From positions 5,144,501-5,208,500 of the forward strand of contig CP011020.1 of NCBI GenBank assembly GCA_001023535.1: a DNA stretch of 64,000 nt, given 5' to 3'. This document shows positions 54,335 through 63,879 of this stretch, piece by piece. Position numbers and translations under genes: made by a program. Numbering within the stretch: the first letter of the stretch is position 1; every line of letters starts with the position of its first letter. The stretch is from Pseudomonas chlororaphis (GTDB lineage Bacteria > Pseudomonadota > Gammaproteobacteria > Pseudomonadales > Pseudomonadaceae). A model generated the notes under the pieces. That model was given only the letters and a program-made list of their open reading frames with translations. It made no database searches and was not told the DNA's origin.

Positions 54335-55406
54335 GTTCGCCTGGCCGTGGATCTTCGCGCTGTTGCCGCTGCCGTGGCTGATGCGCCTGCTGCTGCCCGC
54401 GGCCGACAGCGGCGAGCCGGCGCTCAAGGTCAGTTTCCTGGGGGAGCTCGAAGGCCTTGTCGGGCGTCGCGCCCGCACGCAACTGCCGAGCTGGCGCCAG
54501 CAAGCGCCTTTCATCCTGCTCTGGCTGCTGTTGCTGATCGCCGCCGCCCGTCCGCAATGGCTGGGCGAGCCGCTGCCCATCGCGGCCAGCGGCCGCGACC
54601 TGCTGGTGGCGGTGGACGTTTCCGGCTCCATGGACTTCCCTGACATGCAGTGGAAAGACGAAGAGGTCAGCCGTCTCGCGCTGGTCCAGCACATGCTCGG
54701 GGATTTTCTCGAAAGCCGCGAAGGTGACCGTGTCGGACTGATTCTGTTCGGCAGCCAGGCCTATCTGCAAGCGCCCCTGACCTTCGACCGGCGTACCGTG
54801 CGCCGCTGGCTCGACGAAGCACGCATTGGCATCGCCGGCAAGAACACCGCCATTGGCGATGCCATCGGCCTGGCCCTCAAGCGCCTGCGCCAGCGTCCGG
54901 CCCACAGCCGCGTGCTGATCCTGGTCACCGACGGCGCCAACAACGGTGGGGAAATCGACCCGCTGACCGCCGCCCGGCTGGCGGCCGACGAAGGAGTGAA
55001 GATTTACCCGATCGGTATCGGCGCTGACCCGGAGCAAAGCGGCACGGCGGGATTCCTCGGCGTCAACCCGAGCCTGGACCTCGACGAGGCGACGCTACGG
55101 GAAATTGCCCAGGCCACCGGCGGGCGTTATTTCCGCGCCCAGGATGGCGAACAGTTGCTGGCGATCAAGACCACCCTCGACCAGCTCGAACCGGTGACCC
55201 AGCAACCGACCCAGGCCCGCCCGGCCCAGGCGCTCTATCACTGGCCCCTGGCCGTGGCACTGCTGTTGAGCATGCTGCTGGTGGCCCGCGAGCGCTGGCC
55301 GGACAACCCCTTGCAACGCCTGTTCAACCAGCCGCTGTTCCAATCGACCCCTCATGCCGAGTGGCGCCAGCGGCTCAAGCGCCTGCGCTTGCGGAGGCGT
55401 CGATGA
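54327..55406 (+). CDS. BatA-like VWA-domain membrane protein
   Basis: 359 residues. Membrane helices at the N-terminus (about 2-20 and 58-75) and near the C-terminus (about 305-320) flank a von Willebrand A domain with an intact MIDAS (VAVDVSGSMDFPD: Asp-x-Ser-x-Ser, plus LVTDGANNGG). It overlaps the DUF4381 gene by 8 bp. The domain would face the periplasm or cytoplasm and bind a partner through a divalent metal, perhaps remodelled by the MoxR ATPase. Confidence 0.9.
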   Translation: MFEFAWPWIFALLPLPWLMRLLLPAADSGEPALKVSFLGELEGLVGRRARTQLPSWRQQAPFILLWLLLLIAAARPQWLGEPLPIAASGRDLLVAVDVSGSMDFPDMQWKDEEVSRLALVQHMLGDFLESREGDRVGLILFGSQAYLQAPLTFDRRTVRRWLDEARIGIAGKNTAIGDAIGLALKRLRQRPAHSRVLILVTDGANNGGEIDPLTAARLAADEGVKIYPIGIGADPEQSGTAGFLGVNPSLDLDEATLREIAQATGGRYFRAQDGEQLLAIKTTLDQLEPVTQQPTQARPAQALYHWPLAVALLLSMLLVARERWPDNPLQRLFNQPLFQSTPHAEWRQRLKRLRLRRRR

Positions 55407-57136
55407 CTGCGCTCTGGCCGCACTGGTTGCGCCCCGTCTTTATCCTGCTGCTGCCGCTATTGGGCTGGTTGCTCTGGCAACTGTGGCACCGCCAGCGTCG
55501 GGTGGGCCGCTGGCAGATGATCCTGCCGGCCGCGTTTCATTCGGTGCTGCTCAGCGGTGGCAAGGGTCGCGAAAGCCGACTGCCGTGGATTGCCCTCGGC
55601 CTGGGTTGGCTGTTGACGGTACTGGCGTTGCTGGGTCCAAGCTGGGCACGGGTCGAACAGACCAGCCAGAAGCCTGCCGACCCGCTGGTGGTGGTGCTGG
55701 AACTGACGCCGGAAATGCTCGCCACCGACGTGCCGCCCACGCGCCTGGAGCAGGCCCGACGCAAGGTGCTGGACCTGCTGCACAACCGCAGCGACGCCCA
55801 GACCGCGATCATCGTCTACGCCGGCAGCGCCCACACGCTGGTGCCTCTGTCCGATGACCTGTCCACCAGCGCTAACCTGCTCGAGGCCCTCAAACCCTCG
55901 ATCATGCCCCAGGGCGGCCATCGCGCCGACCTGGCGGTGATCAAGGCGATGGCCCTGCTGAACCAGGCCGAACTCGGCCACGGCCGGATCCTGCTGATCG
56001 CCTCGTCGCTGAACGAGCAGGAGCGCCAGGGTATCCACCAGGTCTTGGACGGTTCGCCCACGCAATGGCTGATGCTGGGCGTCGGCACCCGGGAAGGCGC
56101 GCCGGTGGCCCAAGAGGATGGCAGCTACCTCAAGGATGCCCAGGGCGCGATCCTGGTGCCACGCCTGGACAGCGCGGGGCTCAAGTCCTTCGCCAATGAA
56201 CTGGACGGGCGTTATCGTCCGGCGCGCCTGGACGACAGTGACCTGCGCGGCCTGGGCCTGCTGGATGGCCCGCGTCATCTGCGCGAGGACGGCCAGATGC
56301 TGCGCCTGGACGCCTGGGCCGACCAGGGCTACTGGCTGCTCTTGCCGCTGTTGCTGCTGGCGGCCTGCGCGGGCCGGCGCGGCTGGCTGTTCTGCCTGCC
56401 GTTGCTGCTGGTGTTGCCGCAGACCGGCCAGGCCTTCGAATTCGAGGACTTGTGGCTGCGTCCCGACCAACAGGGCCAGCATTTGCTCAAGCAGAAACGC
56501 CCAGCCGAGGCCGCCGCGCATTTCGAGGACCGCCAATGGCAAGGCGTCGCTCTCTACGAAGCGGGCAATTACAGTGAAGCCGCCCGGCGCTTCGCTGAAG
56601 GCACCGACGCCCGCGCCCACTACAATCGGGGTAATGCCCTGGCCAAAAGCGGCGAGCTGGAAGCCGCGGTGGATGCCTACGAGCAGGCGCTGGAGTTGCA
56701 ACCGGACCTGCGCCCCGCCCAGACCAACAAAACCCTGGTACAGGGCCTGTTGAACGAGCAGGCGGCGCCAGAGCCAACCCCGAAACCGACGCAAAACGAA
56801 GAACCGGGACCTGCCGAGCAAGCGCCGGACGCGACGTCTTCCGCCCAGTCCTCGGAACCGGGCCAGCCCTCGACTGAAACGGCGACGCCGCAGGAGCAAC
56901 CCCAGGCGCACCCGGCACCGCCCTCGGGCGCCCAGGACGTGCCCGGCAGCGAACTGCCCGACGAGCAGACCACCACACCGCCGTTGCGCCCCGCCGCCGG
57001 ACAGCGCAATGAAGAAGAACAGCGCCAGGCGCTGGAGCAATGGCTGCGCCAGATCCCGGACAATCCAGGCGAACTGCTCAGGCGTAAATTCTGGTACGAA
57101 CAACAAAGCCATCAGGCCCAGGGAAAAACCCCATGA
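55403..57136 (+). CDS. BatB/BatC-like VWA-TPR fusion with degenerate MIDAS
   Basis: 577 residues from ATG 55403 (4-bp overlap). N-terminal helices (about 10-27, 61-80), a VWA domain, a helix pair near 310-340, then tetratricopeptide repeats (AHYNRGNALAKSGELEAAVD, AYEQALELQPDLRPAQTNKT) and a Pro/Glu/Gln-rich C-terminal tail. The MIDAS, Asp-x-Ser-x-Ser in the upstream gene, here reads Glu100-Leu-Thr102-Pro-Glu104, so metal binding is doubtful. In Bacteroides, BatB and BatC are separate; here they are fused. Confidence 0.88.
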   Translation: MTALWPHWLRPVFILLLPLLGWLLWQLWHRQRRVGRWQMILPAAFHSVLLSGGKGRESRLPWIALGLGWLLTVLALLGPSWARVEQTSQKPADPLVVVLELTPEMLATDVPPTRLEQARRKVLDLLHNRSDAQTAIIVYAGSAHTLVPLSDDLSTSANLLEALKPSIMPQGGHRADLAVIKAMALLNQAELGHGRILLIASSLNEQERQGIHQVLDGSPTQWLMLGVGTREGAPVAQEDGSYLKDAQGAILVPRLDSAGLKSFANELDGRYRPARLDDSDLRGLGLLDGPRHLREDGQMLRLDAWADQGYWLLLPLLLLAACAGRRGWLFCLPLLLVLPQTGQAFEFEDLWLRPDQQGQHLLKQKRPAEAAAHFEDRQWQGVALYEAGNYSEAARRFAEGTDARAHYNRGNALAKSGELEAAVDAYEQALELQPDLRPAQTNKTLVQGLLNEQAAPEPTPKPTQNEEPGPAEQAPDATSSAQSSEPGQPSTETATPQEQPQAHPAPPSGAQDVPGSELPDEQTTTPPLRPAAGQRNEEEQRQALEQWLRQIPDNPGELLRRKFWYEQQSHQAQGKTP

Positions 57137-58770
57137 CCCGCTTCACCGCCTACCTTCTCGTCCTGCTGTTCTGGGTGTGCCCAACCCAGGCCGCACAGCT
57201 GACGGCCAGCGTGGACCGCAGTCGGCTGAACTCCGGCGAAACGGTGGAACTGACCCTGGAATCCAATGATGCCACGTTGTTCGGTAAGCCCGACCTGGCC
57301 CCGCTCCAGGCGCTGTTCGAGGTGCGCGGCACCCGGCAGGTCAACCAGTTGACCACCCTCGACGGAGAGAACCGCGCCACCACCCGCTGGATCGTGACCC
57401 TGCTGCCGCGCGAAAGCGGCACCGTGATCATTCCCCCGTTGCAACTGGGCGAAGTGACCAGCCAGCCCATCACCCTGCAAGTGATCGAAAGCGAGACCCG
57501 CAACGCATCCGGCACCCTTGCGCCGGTGTTCATCGAGGCCAGCCTCGACCAGAACAAGGTGTATGTGCAGGCCCAGGCGATCCTGACCCTGCGCATCTAC
57601 CATTCGGTGTCGCTGTACGACGACAGCAGCCTGACGCCGCTGCACATTCCCGACGCCCGCACCGAACAACTGGGCGAGTCGCGCACCTATGAAAAAGTCA
57701 TCAACGACGTGCGCCACGGTGTCATTGAGCTGCGCTACGGCATCTACCCGCAACGCAGTGGCGAACTGACGATTCCGGCCCAGACCTTCAGCGCCACCCT
57801 GGTGGAACCGGTGGCCCAGGGCGCCGCGCCGACGGGCCCGAAACCCGGCCAGTTGATGCACGTCAGCTCCGAGCAACTGGTGCTGACCGTCAACCCCAAG
57901 CCGGCCAGCTACCCGGCCGATGTGCCCTGGCTGCCGGCCCGCAGCCTGTCGTTGAGCGAGAGCTGGAGCCCGGAGCCGACCCACAGCCAGGTCGGCGACT
58001 CCCTCACCCGCAGCCTGACCCTCGAAGCCGAAGGCCTGGCCAGCGCCCAACTGCCACCGCTGCCGGCCACCGAGATCAACGGCCTGCGACGCTACCCCGA
58101 CCAACCGGTGCTCAGCAGCCGCAGCAGCGAGCGTGGCCTGGTGGGCAGCCGCGAGGATCGCGAGGCGCTGGTGCCCAACCGCAGCGGCACCATCGAGCTG
58201 CCGCCGGTGGAAGTGGTCTGGTGGAACACCCTGGAAGACCACCTGGATCGCACCAGCCTCCCGGCGCGCACCCTGCAGGTGGCGAACAACCCGAGTCTGA
58301 TGGTCGATACCCCGCCGGGAGCCCCGCAGGTGGTGACCACCGTCGACAGCGAAACGCTGTGGTACTGGCAACTGGGGACTTTTATCCTGGCCTGCACGAC
58401 CCTGCTCGGTTTCGGCCTGTGGTGGCGGGCACGCTCGCAGCCGGCGGTCCTGCGCTCGGCCCAGGCCGGACCCAGCCCGCGCACGTTGCTGGACGACCTC
58501 AAGCGCACCTGCCTGGCCAACGACCCCCATGCCACCCGCCAGGCCCTGGATGCCTGGGCCCGCCAGCAACCGGAAACCCTGGCCGACATGGCCGCGCGCT
58601 TCGTGCCGCTGTCCGATGCCCTCGACGGCCTCAACGGCGCCCTCTACAGCGAAACTGGCCAACACTGGCAAGGCGACGACCTGTGGCGCGCCATCCGCAC
58701 CATCCCCACCGCAGAACGCGCCCAGGACCTGCTGGGCGACAGCGGCTTGCCACCGCTTTATCCCAAATAA
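57133..58770 (+). CDS. BatD-like protein
   Basis: 545 residues, signal peptide about 1-20 (TQAAQ). Mostly beta-sandwich domains in the periplasm, with the BatD start LTASVDRSRLNSGETVELTL and the repeated LFEVRGTRQVNQLTTLDGEN / RTYEKVINDVRHGVIELRYG segments. A C-terminal membrane helix (about 415-435) precedes a cytoplasmic helical tail. Overlaps the previous gene by 4 bp and closes the six-gene operon. BatD is linked to oxygen tolerance and stress in other bacteria; here the role is inferred only from family and context. Confidence 0.9.
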   Translation: MTRFTAYLLVLLFWVCPTQAAQLTASVDRSRLNSGETVELTLESNDATLFGKPDLAPLQALFEVRGTRQVNQLTTLDGENRATTRWIVTLLPRESGTVIIPPLQLGEVTSQPITLQVIESETRNASGTLAPVFIEASLDQNKVYVQAQAILTLRIYHSVSLYDDSSLTPLHIPDARTEQLGESRTYEKVINDVRHGVIELRYGIYPQRSGELTIPAQTFSATLVEPVAQGAAPTGPKPGQLMHVSSEQLVLTVNPKPASYPADVPWLPARSLSLSESWSPEPTHSQVGDSLTRSLTLEAEGLASAQLPPLPATEINGLRRYPDQPVLSSRSSERGLVGSREDREALVPNRSGTIELPPVEVVWWNTLEDHLDRTSLPARTLQVANNPSLMVDTPPGAPQVVTTVDSETLWYWQLGTFILACTTLLGFGLWWRARSQPAVLRSAQAGPSPRTLLDDLKRTCLANDPHATRQALDAWARQQPETLADMAARFVPLSDALDGLNGALYSETGQHWQGDDLWRAIRTIPTAERAQDLLGDSGLPPLYPK

Positions 58771-58780
58771 TCCCCGACAC

Positions 58781-58913
58781 TTGTGGCGAGGGGATTTATC
58801 CCCGCTGGGCTGCGAAGCGGCCCTAAATACTTACGCCTCGGTGTACCAGACAGATTGAGTCGCCTGTTCTGGGGCTGCTTTGCAGCCCAGCGGGGATAAA
58901 TCCCCTCGCCACA
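58781..58913. repeat. Inverted pair of GTGGCGAGGGGATTTATCCCC repeats
   Basis: TTGTGGCGAGGGGATTTATC and its inverse at the right flank an inner spacer that itself has a long imperfect inverted repeat (GGGCTGCGAAGCGGCCC and GGGGCTGCTTTGCAGCCC). Located between the BatD and sbcD genes. Confidence 0.8.
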
Positions 58914-58996
58914 GGATCGGTTCTTCCCAGTAAACTCTGCACTTTTCCAGCCGCCCTCTTCACCCGCGGCCATCACCTGTTTTTCTGGAGTTTGCC

Positions 58997-60241
58997 TTGC
59001 GTCTGTTCCACACCTCCGACTGGCACCTGGGGCAAAACCTGCACGGCCAGGAGCGCGATTTCGAGCACGCGTGTTTTCTTGAATGGCTGCTGCGCCAACT
59101 GGCCGCCGAGAAGCCCGATGCCCTGCTGGTCGCCGGCGACATTTTCGACACCGTCAACCCGCCGGTCAAAGCCCAGGAGCGCCTGTACGACTTCATCGTC
59201 AGCGCCCACGAACAAAACCCCAACCTGACCATCGTGATGATCGCCGGCAACCACGATTCCGGCTCGCGGATCGAACTGCCCGCGCCCCTGATGCGGCGCC
59301 TGCGCACCCATGCCTTGGGCCGGGTGCTGTGGCTGGACGACGGCCAGTTGGACGTCGAACGCCTGCTCCTGCCGCTGCCCGACGCCAAGGGCAAGGTCAA
59401 GGCGTGGTGCCTGGCCCTGCCCTTCCTGCGCCCCGCCGAAGTCACCGGCGCGCACTTGGGCGACGATTACCTGCGAGGCATCGGCCAGGTCCATGAGTGG
59501 CTGATCGCCGCCGCCAATGGCAAGCGCAAGAAAGGCCAGGCACTGATCGCCGTCAGCCATGCGCACATGGCCGGCGGCTCGGTGTCCGAGGACTCCGAGC
59601 GCAGCCTGATCATCGGCAATGCCGAAGCGCTGCCCGCCAGCCTGTTCGGCCCGAGCATCAGCTACGTTGCCCTTGGCCACCTGCACAAGCCGCAGAAGGT
59701 CAACGGTGAAGAACGCATTCGCTATAGCGGTTCGCCGATCCCGCTGTCATTCTCCGAGATCGGCTATCAGCACCAGATACTCGACATCACCCTGGACGGC
59801 GACACCCTGGCCAAGGTCGAGCCCCGGCTGATCCCCCGGGCCGTCAATCTGCAACGGCTGGGCCCGGCGCCGCTGGCCGACCTCCTGGTGCAACTCAAGG
59901 AACTGCCCGACGTCGACCTGCTGGCCGACGTCCAGCGTCAACCCTGGCTGGAGGTGCGGGTGCGCCTCGACGAGCCGCAACCGGACCTGCGCCATCAGGT
60001 GGAAACCGCGCTGCAAGGCAAGGCCGTGCGTCTGGTGCGCATCGCCGCCGAATACGCCGGCCAAGGCGACAGCGGGCGCACCGACGAGGACGCCGCGTTG
60101 ATCGAACTGGATCAACTGAGCCCCGAGGAACTGTTCAGCCGCGCCTGGCAGGACACCTATGGCAACGAAGTGGACGAACAGACCCTCAAGGATTTCGCCG
60201 TGCTCTTGCAAGACGTGCAGTTGGAGGACGAGCAGCCATGA
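58997..60241 (+). CDS. sbcD: Exonuclease subunit SbcD
   Basis: 414 residues from a TTG start (58997), supported by CTGGAG 6 nt upstream and by the family's N-terminus LRLFHTSDWHLGQNLHG. Metallophosphoesterase (Mre11-type): HTSDWHLG, AGDIFDT, IAGNHDS, SHAHMAGG and GHLHKPQ carry the two-metal ligands. Forms the SbcCD nuclease with the next gene, cleaving DNA hairpins and protein-blocked ends. Confidence 0.95.
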   Translation: MRLFHTSDWHLGQNLHGQERDFEHACFLEWLLRQLAAEKPDALLVAGDIFDTVNPPVKAQERLYDFIVSAHEQNPNLTIVMIAGNHDSGSRIELPAPLMRRLRTHALGRVLWLDDGQLDVERLLLPLPDAKGKVKAWCLALPFLRPAEVTGAHLGDDYLRGIGQVHEWLIAAANGKRKKGQALIAVSHAHMAGGSVSEDSERSLIIGNAEALPASLFGPSISYVALGHLHKPQKVNGEERIRYSGSPIPLSFSEIGYQHQILDITLDGDTLAKVEPRLIPRAVNLQRLGPAPLADLLVQLKELPDVDLLADVQRQPWLEVRVRLDEPQPDLRHQVETALQGKAVRLVRIAAEYAGQGDSGRTDEDAALIELDQLSPEELFSRAWQDTYGNEVDEQTLKDFAVLLQDVQLEDEQP

Positions 60242-63200
60242 AGATCCTCGCGATCCGCCTCAAGAACCTGGCCTCCCTGGCCGGGCCTTTCGAAATCGAT
60301 TTCACCGCCGAACCGCTGGCCAGCGCCGGCCTGTTCGCCATCACCGGCCCCACGGGCGCCGGCAAGAGCACCTTGCTCGACGCTTTGTGCCTGGCGCTGT
60401 TCGGCGCGGTGCCGCGCCTCAACAACACCGCACGCGATGCCAAGGTGCCGGACGCCGACGGCGAGATTGCCACGGGCGACCCGCGCACGCTGTTGCGCCG
60501 TGGCACCGGCGAGGGCTATGCCGAGGTGGACTTTCGCGGCATCGACGGTCGCCGCTATCGCGCCCGCTGGGAAGCCAATCGCGCCCGGGAAAAGGCCGGC
60601 GGCAAGTTGCAGGCCAGCCGCCAGAGCCTGCGGGACCTGGACAACGATCAATTGCTGGCCAGCCAGAAAGGCGAGTACAAGACGCGGCTCGAAGCCGTCC
60701 TGGGCCTGAACTTCGAGCAGTTCACCCGCGCCGTGTTGCTGGCCCAGAGCGAGTTCAGCGCGTTTCTCAAGGCCGATGACAACGACCGCAGCGAGCTGCT
60801 GGAAAAACTCACCGACACCGCCCTGTACACTCGCTTGGGACGTCGCGCCTTCGACAAGGCCAAGCAGGCCAAGGAAACTCACCGGCAGTTGCAAGACCAG
60901 GCCACCGGCGTCACCCCGCTGGCACCCGAGGCCCGGGCCGAGCTGGACCAGCGCTTCAACGACGCCCAGCAACAGCTCAAAGCCCAGCAGGCCCAACTCA
61001 AGCAACTGGAGTTGCAGCACACCTGGCTCAAGGACCTGCGCCAACTGCAGGATGAACACGCCCACGCCGCCGAGCAATTGCAACAGGCCCAGGCCGATGG
61101 GAACGCCCTGGCAGAGGAACGCCTGAAGCTGACGCGCCTGGAGCAACTGGCTCCCCAGCGCCATCAATTCATCCGCCAGGCGGAATTGGCTCGGCAGCTG
61201 GAGCCCCTGACGGCGCAGGTCCAGCAGCTCGGCCAGCAGCAAATCGACTTGCAGGCCCAACAGGTGGTGCTGGACAAAGGCCTGGAGGATGCACAGCAGG
61301 CCCTGGTCCTGGCCCGGCAACAAAGCAGCGACACGGCACCGTTGCTGCGCCAGGCCTTTGAAGAACAAAACACCCTGGCCCACCTCGCAAAAGAGGCAAG
61401 CCAAGCCGCCGAGCGCCAGGAGCAGGCGCAACAGGCCTGCACCGAAGGCCAGAAAACCATCGATACGCTGCTCGACCAGCAAAAGCAGTTGGCCGAACGC
61501 CTGCAACGCATCAGCGGCGAGCTCGAACAGAGCAGCCACCTGGCGCCCCTCAGCGAGGCCTGGAATGCCTACCGCGATCGCCTCCAACAACTGATGCTGA
61601 TCGGCAATCGCCTGAACCAGGGCCAGGCCGAACTCGCCACGCTGGAACAAAACGCCAGCGACGCGGCCCAGGCGCTGACGTCCCTGCGCCAGGCGCTCGA
61701 CGTGCTCTACAAGGAAGCCGGCGCTGAACCGGAAGCGGTCGCCGAACAGATCCAGTTGCTTGGCAACCTGCTGCAGGACAACCGCAAGCAACTGCGCGCA
61801 TTCGAAGCACTGGCGCGACTGTGGGCCAGCCAGCAAGACCTGGACAAGCGCGGCGCCGACCTCGAACAGCGCCAGCAACAGGCGTTGCAGACCCGTGACC
61901 GCCTGGTGCGTGAAGGCGGCGAAGCCAAGGCCGAACTGGCGCTGGCCGAGCAGGCCCTGACCGTGACCCGCGAATTGCTGGAACGGCAGCGCCTGGCCCG
62001 CAGCGAGAGCGTCGAGCAACTGCGCGCGCAGTTGCAGGACGATCAACCGTGCCCGGTCTGCGGCAGCGTCGAGCATCCCTACCATCAACCCGAGGCCCTG
62101 CTGGAAAGCCTCGGGCGTCACGATGAAAGCGAGCAAGCCAACGCGCGCAAGGCCGTCGAAGCACTCAATGAAAAAGTCATCGACTTGCGCGCGCAGTACA
62201 GCGGCGTCATCGCCCAGCTCAAGGAACTCAAACAACAGCACGAACACCTGGCCAGCCAGCAGCAAAGCCTGGCCCCGAGCCTGGAGGCCCATCCCCTGTC
62301 GGCGCAACTGCTGGCCCAGGATCCCGACCGGCGCGACGCCTGGCTGACCCAGCAAGACAGCCAGTTGAACCAACTCATCCAACAGGACGAGCAACGGCAA
62401 ACCGCCCTGCTGACCTTGCAACAAGACGCCGCGCGCTTGGCGCAGCAGCTGCGCCAAGCCGAAACGGCGAACCAGCAGGCGGCCCAGCACCTGAGCAACC
62501 AGCAACAGGAACTGGCCCGTGATCGCCAGCGCCTGGACGACGAGCTGGGCCATTTCAGCGCATTGTTGCCGGCTGATACCTTGCAGGCCTTGCGCACCGA
62601 GCCCGCCGCGACGTTCCTGCAACTCGACCAGCAGATTGCCCAGCGCCTGGCGCAATTGGAGCAGCAGCGCGACGAACTCGCCGAACAGCTCAATCGCCAG
62701 CAGACCCTGGAAAAAGAACAGGACCGCCAGCAGACCCGCGTGCAGCAGTTGGAGTCGGCGCAACAGCAGTTCCAGGCCCTGGCCGAACAGCAGCAGGCCT
62801 GCCAGCAGAGGCTCGCGCAACTGCTGGGCGAACACGCCAGCGCCGAACACTGGCAGCAGCGACTTGACCAGGCCCTGGAGCAGGCGCGCACCGCCGAGGC
62901 CTCCGCCGGTCAACAGCTACAGGCACTGCGTAACGCCTTGGTGCAACGGGCAGCCGAGCTCAAGGCCCGGCAGGAACAGGTGCAAGCCTTGGAAGCCGAG
63001 CAGCAGGCATTGGTCGCCGGCATCGCCCAATGGCGCGCCTCCCATCCCGAGCTGGACGACGCGGCGCTGGAGGCCTTGCTGGCGTTGGACGAGGCAGGCG
63101 TCAGCCAGCTACGCCAGCGCTTGCTCAACAGCGAAAAGGCCATCGAACAGGCCCGTGTGCTGCTCACCGAACGCGAGCAGCGTTTGCACAATCATCAGGC

Positions 63201-63879
63201 CCAGCACAATGGCAACCTGTTGCCCGAGCAGTTGGCCAACGCCCTTGCCGAGGTGCAGGGTCAATTCGCCGCCAGCGAACAACGCTGCGCCGAACTGCGC
63301 GCCGAACAGGCCGAAGACCAGCGCCGACAGAACGCCAACCAGGCCCTGGCGCAACAGATCGAGCAGGCCTATGCCGAGTATCAGCGCTGGGCGCGCCTGG
63401 ATGCGCTGATCGGCTCGGCCACCGGCGACCGTTTCCGCAAGCTCGCCCAGGCCTACAACCTTGACCTTTTGGTGCACCACGCCAACGCCCAGCTCCGGCA
63501 ACTGGTCCGTCGCTACCGGCTCAAGCGCGGCGGCAGCATGCTCGGGTTGCTGGTGATGGACACGGAAATGGGCGACGAACTGCGCTCGGTGCATTCGCTG
63601 TCGGGTGGCGAGACGTTCCTGGTGTCCCTGGCCCTCGCGCTGGGCCTGGCCTCGATGGCATCCAGCACGTTGCGGATCGAGTCGCTGTTCATCGACGAAG
63701 GTTTCGGCAGCCTCGACCCCGAGTCCCTGCAACTGGCGATGGACGCGCTCGACGGCTTGCAGGCCCAGGGCCGCAAGGTGGCGGTGATTTCCCACGTGCA
63801 GGAAATGCACGAGCGGATCCCGGTGCAGATCCAGGTGCGTCGCCAGGGCAACGGCTTGAGCACGGTGGAGGTGAAATGA
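60238..63879 (+). CDS. sbcC: Exonuclease subunit SbcC
   Basis: 1,213 residues. SMC-like ATPase (Rad50-type): Walker A GPTGAGKS (37-44), very long Gln-rich coiled coils, the zinc hook CPVC at 605-608 near the middle, the ABC signature LSGGETFLVSLALALGLASM and Walker B SLFIDEGFGSLDP at the C-terminus. Overlaps sbcD by 4 bp, so the two subunits are translationally coupled. In a genome dense with REP inverted repeats, a hairpin-cleaving nuclease is of obvious relevance. Confidence 0.96.
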   Translation: MKILAIRLKNLASLAGPFEIDFTAEPLASAGLFAITGPTGAGKSTLLDALCLALFGAVPRLNNTARDAKVPDADGEIATGDPRTLLRRGTGEGYAEVDFRGIDGRRYRARWEANRAREKAGGKLQASRQSLRDLDNDQLLASQKGEYKTRLEAVLGLNFEQFTRAVLLAQSEFSAFLKADDNDRSELLEKLTDTALYTRLGRRAFDKAKQAKETHRQLQDQATGVTPLAPEARAELDQRFNDAQQQLKAQQAQLKQLELQHTWLKDLRQLQDEHAHAAEQLQQAQADGNALAEERLKLTRLEQLAPQRHQFIRQAELARQLEPLTAQVQQLGQQQIDLQAQQVVLDKGLEDAQQALVLARQQSSDTAPLLRQAFEEQNTLAHLAKEASQAAERQEQAQQACTEGQKTIDTLLDQQKQLAERLQRISGELEQSSHLAPLSEAWNAYRDRLQQLMLIGNRLNQGQAELATLEQNASDAAQALTSLRQALDVLYKEAGAEPEAVAEQIQLLGNLLQDNRKQLRAFEALARLWASQQDLDKRGADLEQRQQQALQTRDRLVREGGEAKAELALAEQALTVTRELLERQRLARSESVEQLRAQLQDDQPCPVCGSVEHPYHQPEALLESLGRHDESEQANARKAVEALNEKVIDLRAQYSGVIAQLKELKQQHEHLASQQQSLAPSLEAHPLSAQLLAQDPDRRDAWLTQQDSQLNQLIQQDEQRQTALLTLQQDAARLAQQLRQAETANQQAAQHLSNQQQELARDRQRLDDELGHFSALLPADTLQALRTEPAATFLQLDQQIAQRLAQLEQQRDELAEQLNRQQTLEKEQDRQQTRVQQLESAQQQFQALAEQQQACQQRLAQLLGEHASAEHWQQRLDQALEQARTAEASAGQQLQALRNALVQRAAELKARQEQVQALEAEQQALVAGIAQWRASHPELDDAALEALLALDEAGVSQLRQRLLNSEKAIEQARVLLTEREQRLHNHQAQHNGNLLPEQLANALAEVQGQFAASEQRCAELRAEQAEDQRRQNANQALAQQIEQAYAEYQRWARLDALIGSATGDRFRKLAQAYNLDLLVHHANAQLRQLVRRYRLKRGGSMLGLLVMDTEMGDELRSVHSLSGGETFLVSLALALGLASMASSTLRIESLFIDEGFGSLDPESLQLAMDALDGLQAQGRKVAVISHVQEMHERIPVQIQVRRQGNGLSTVEVK

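Noticed and set aside
60157..62913. A 918-codon open frame on the minus strand opposite sbcC
   Set aside because: Antisense shadow of the Gln-rich SbcC coiled coil, giving poly-Leu/Gln sequence without domains.
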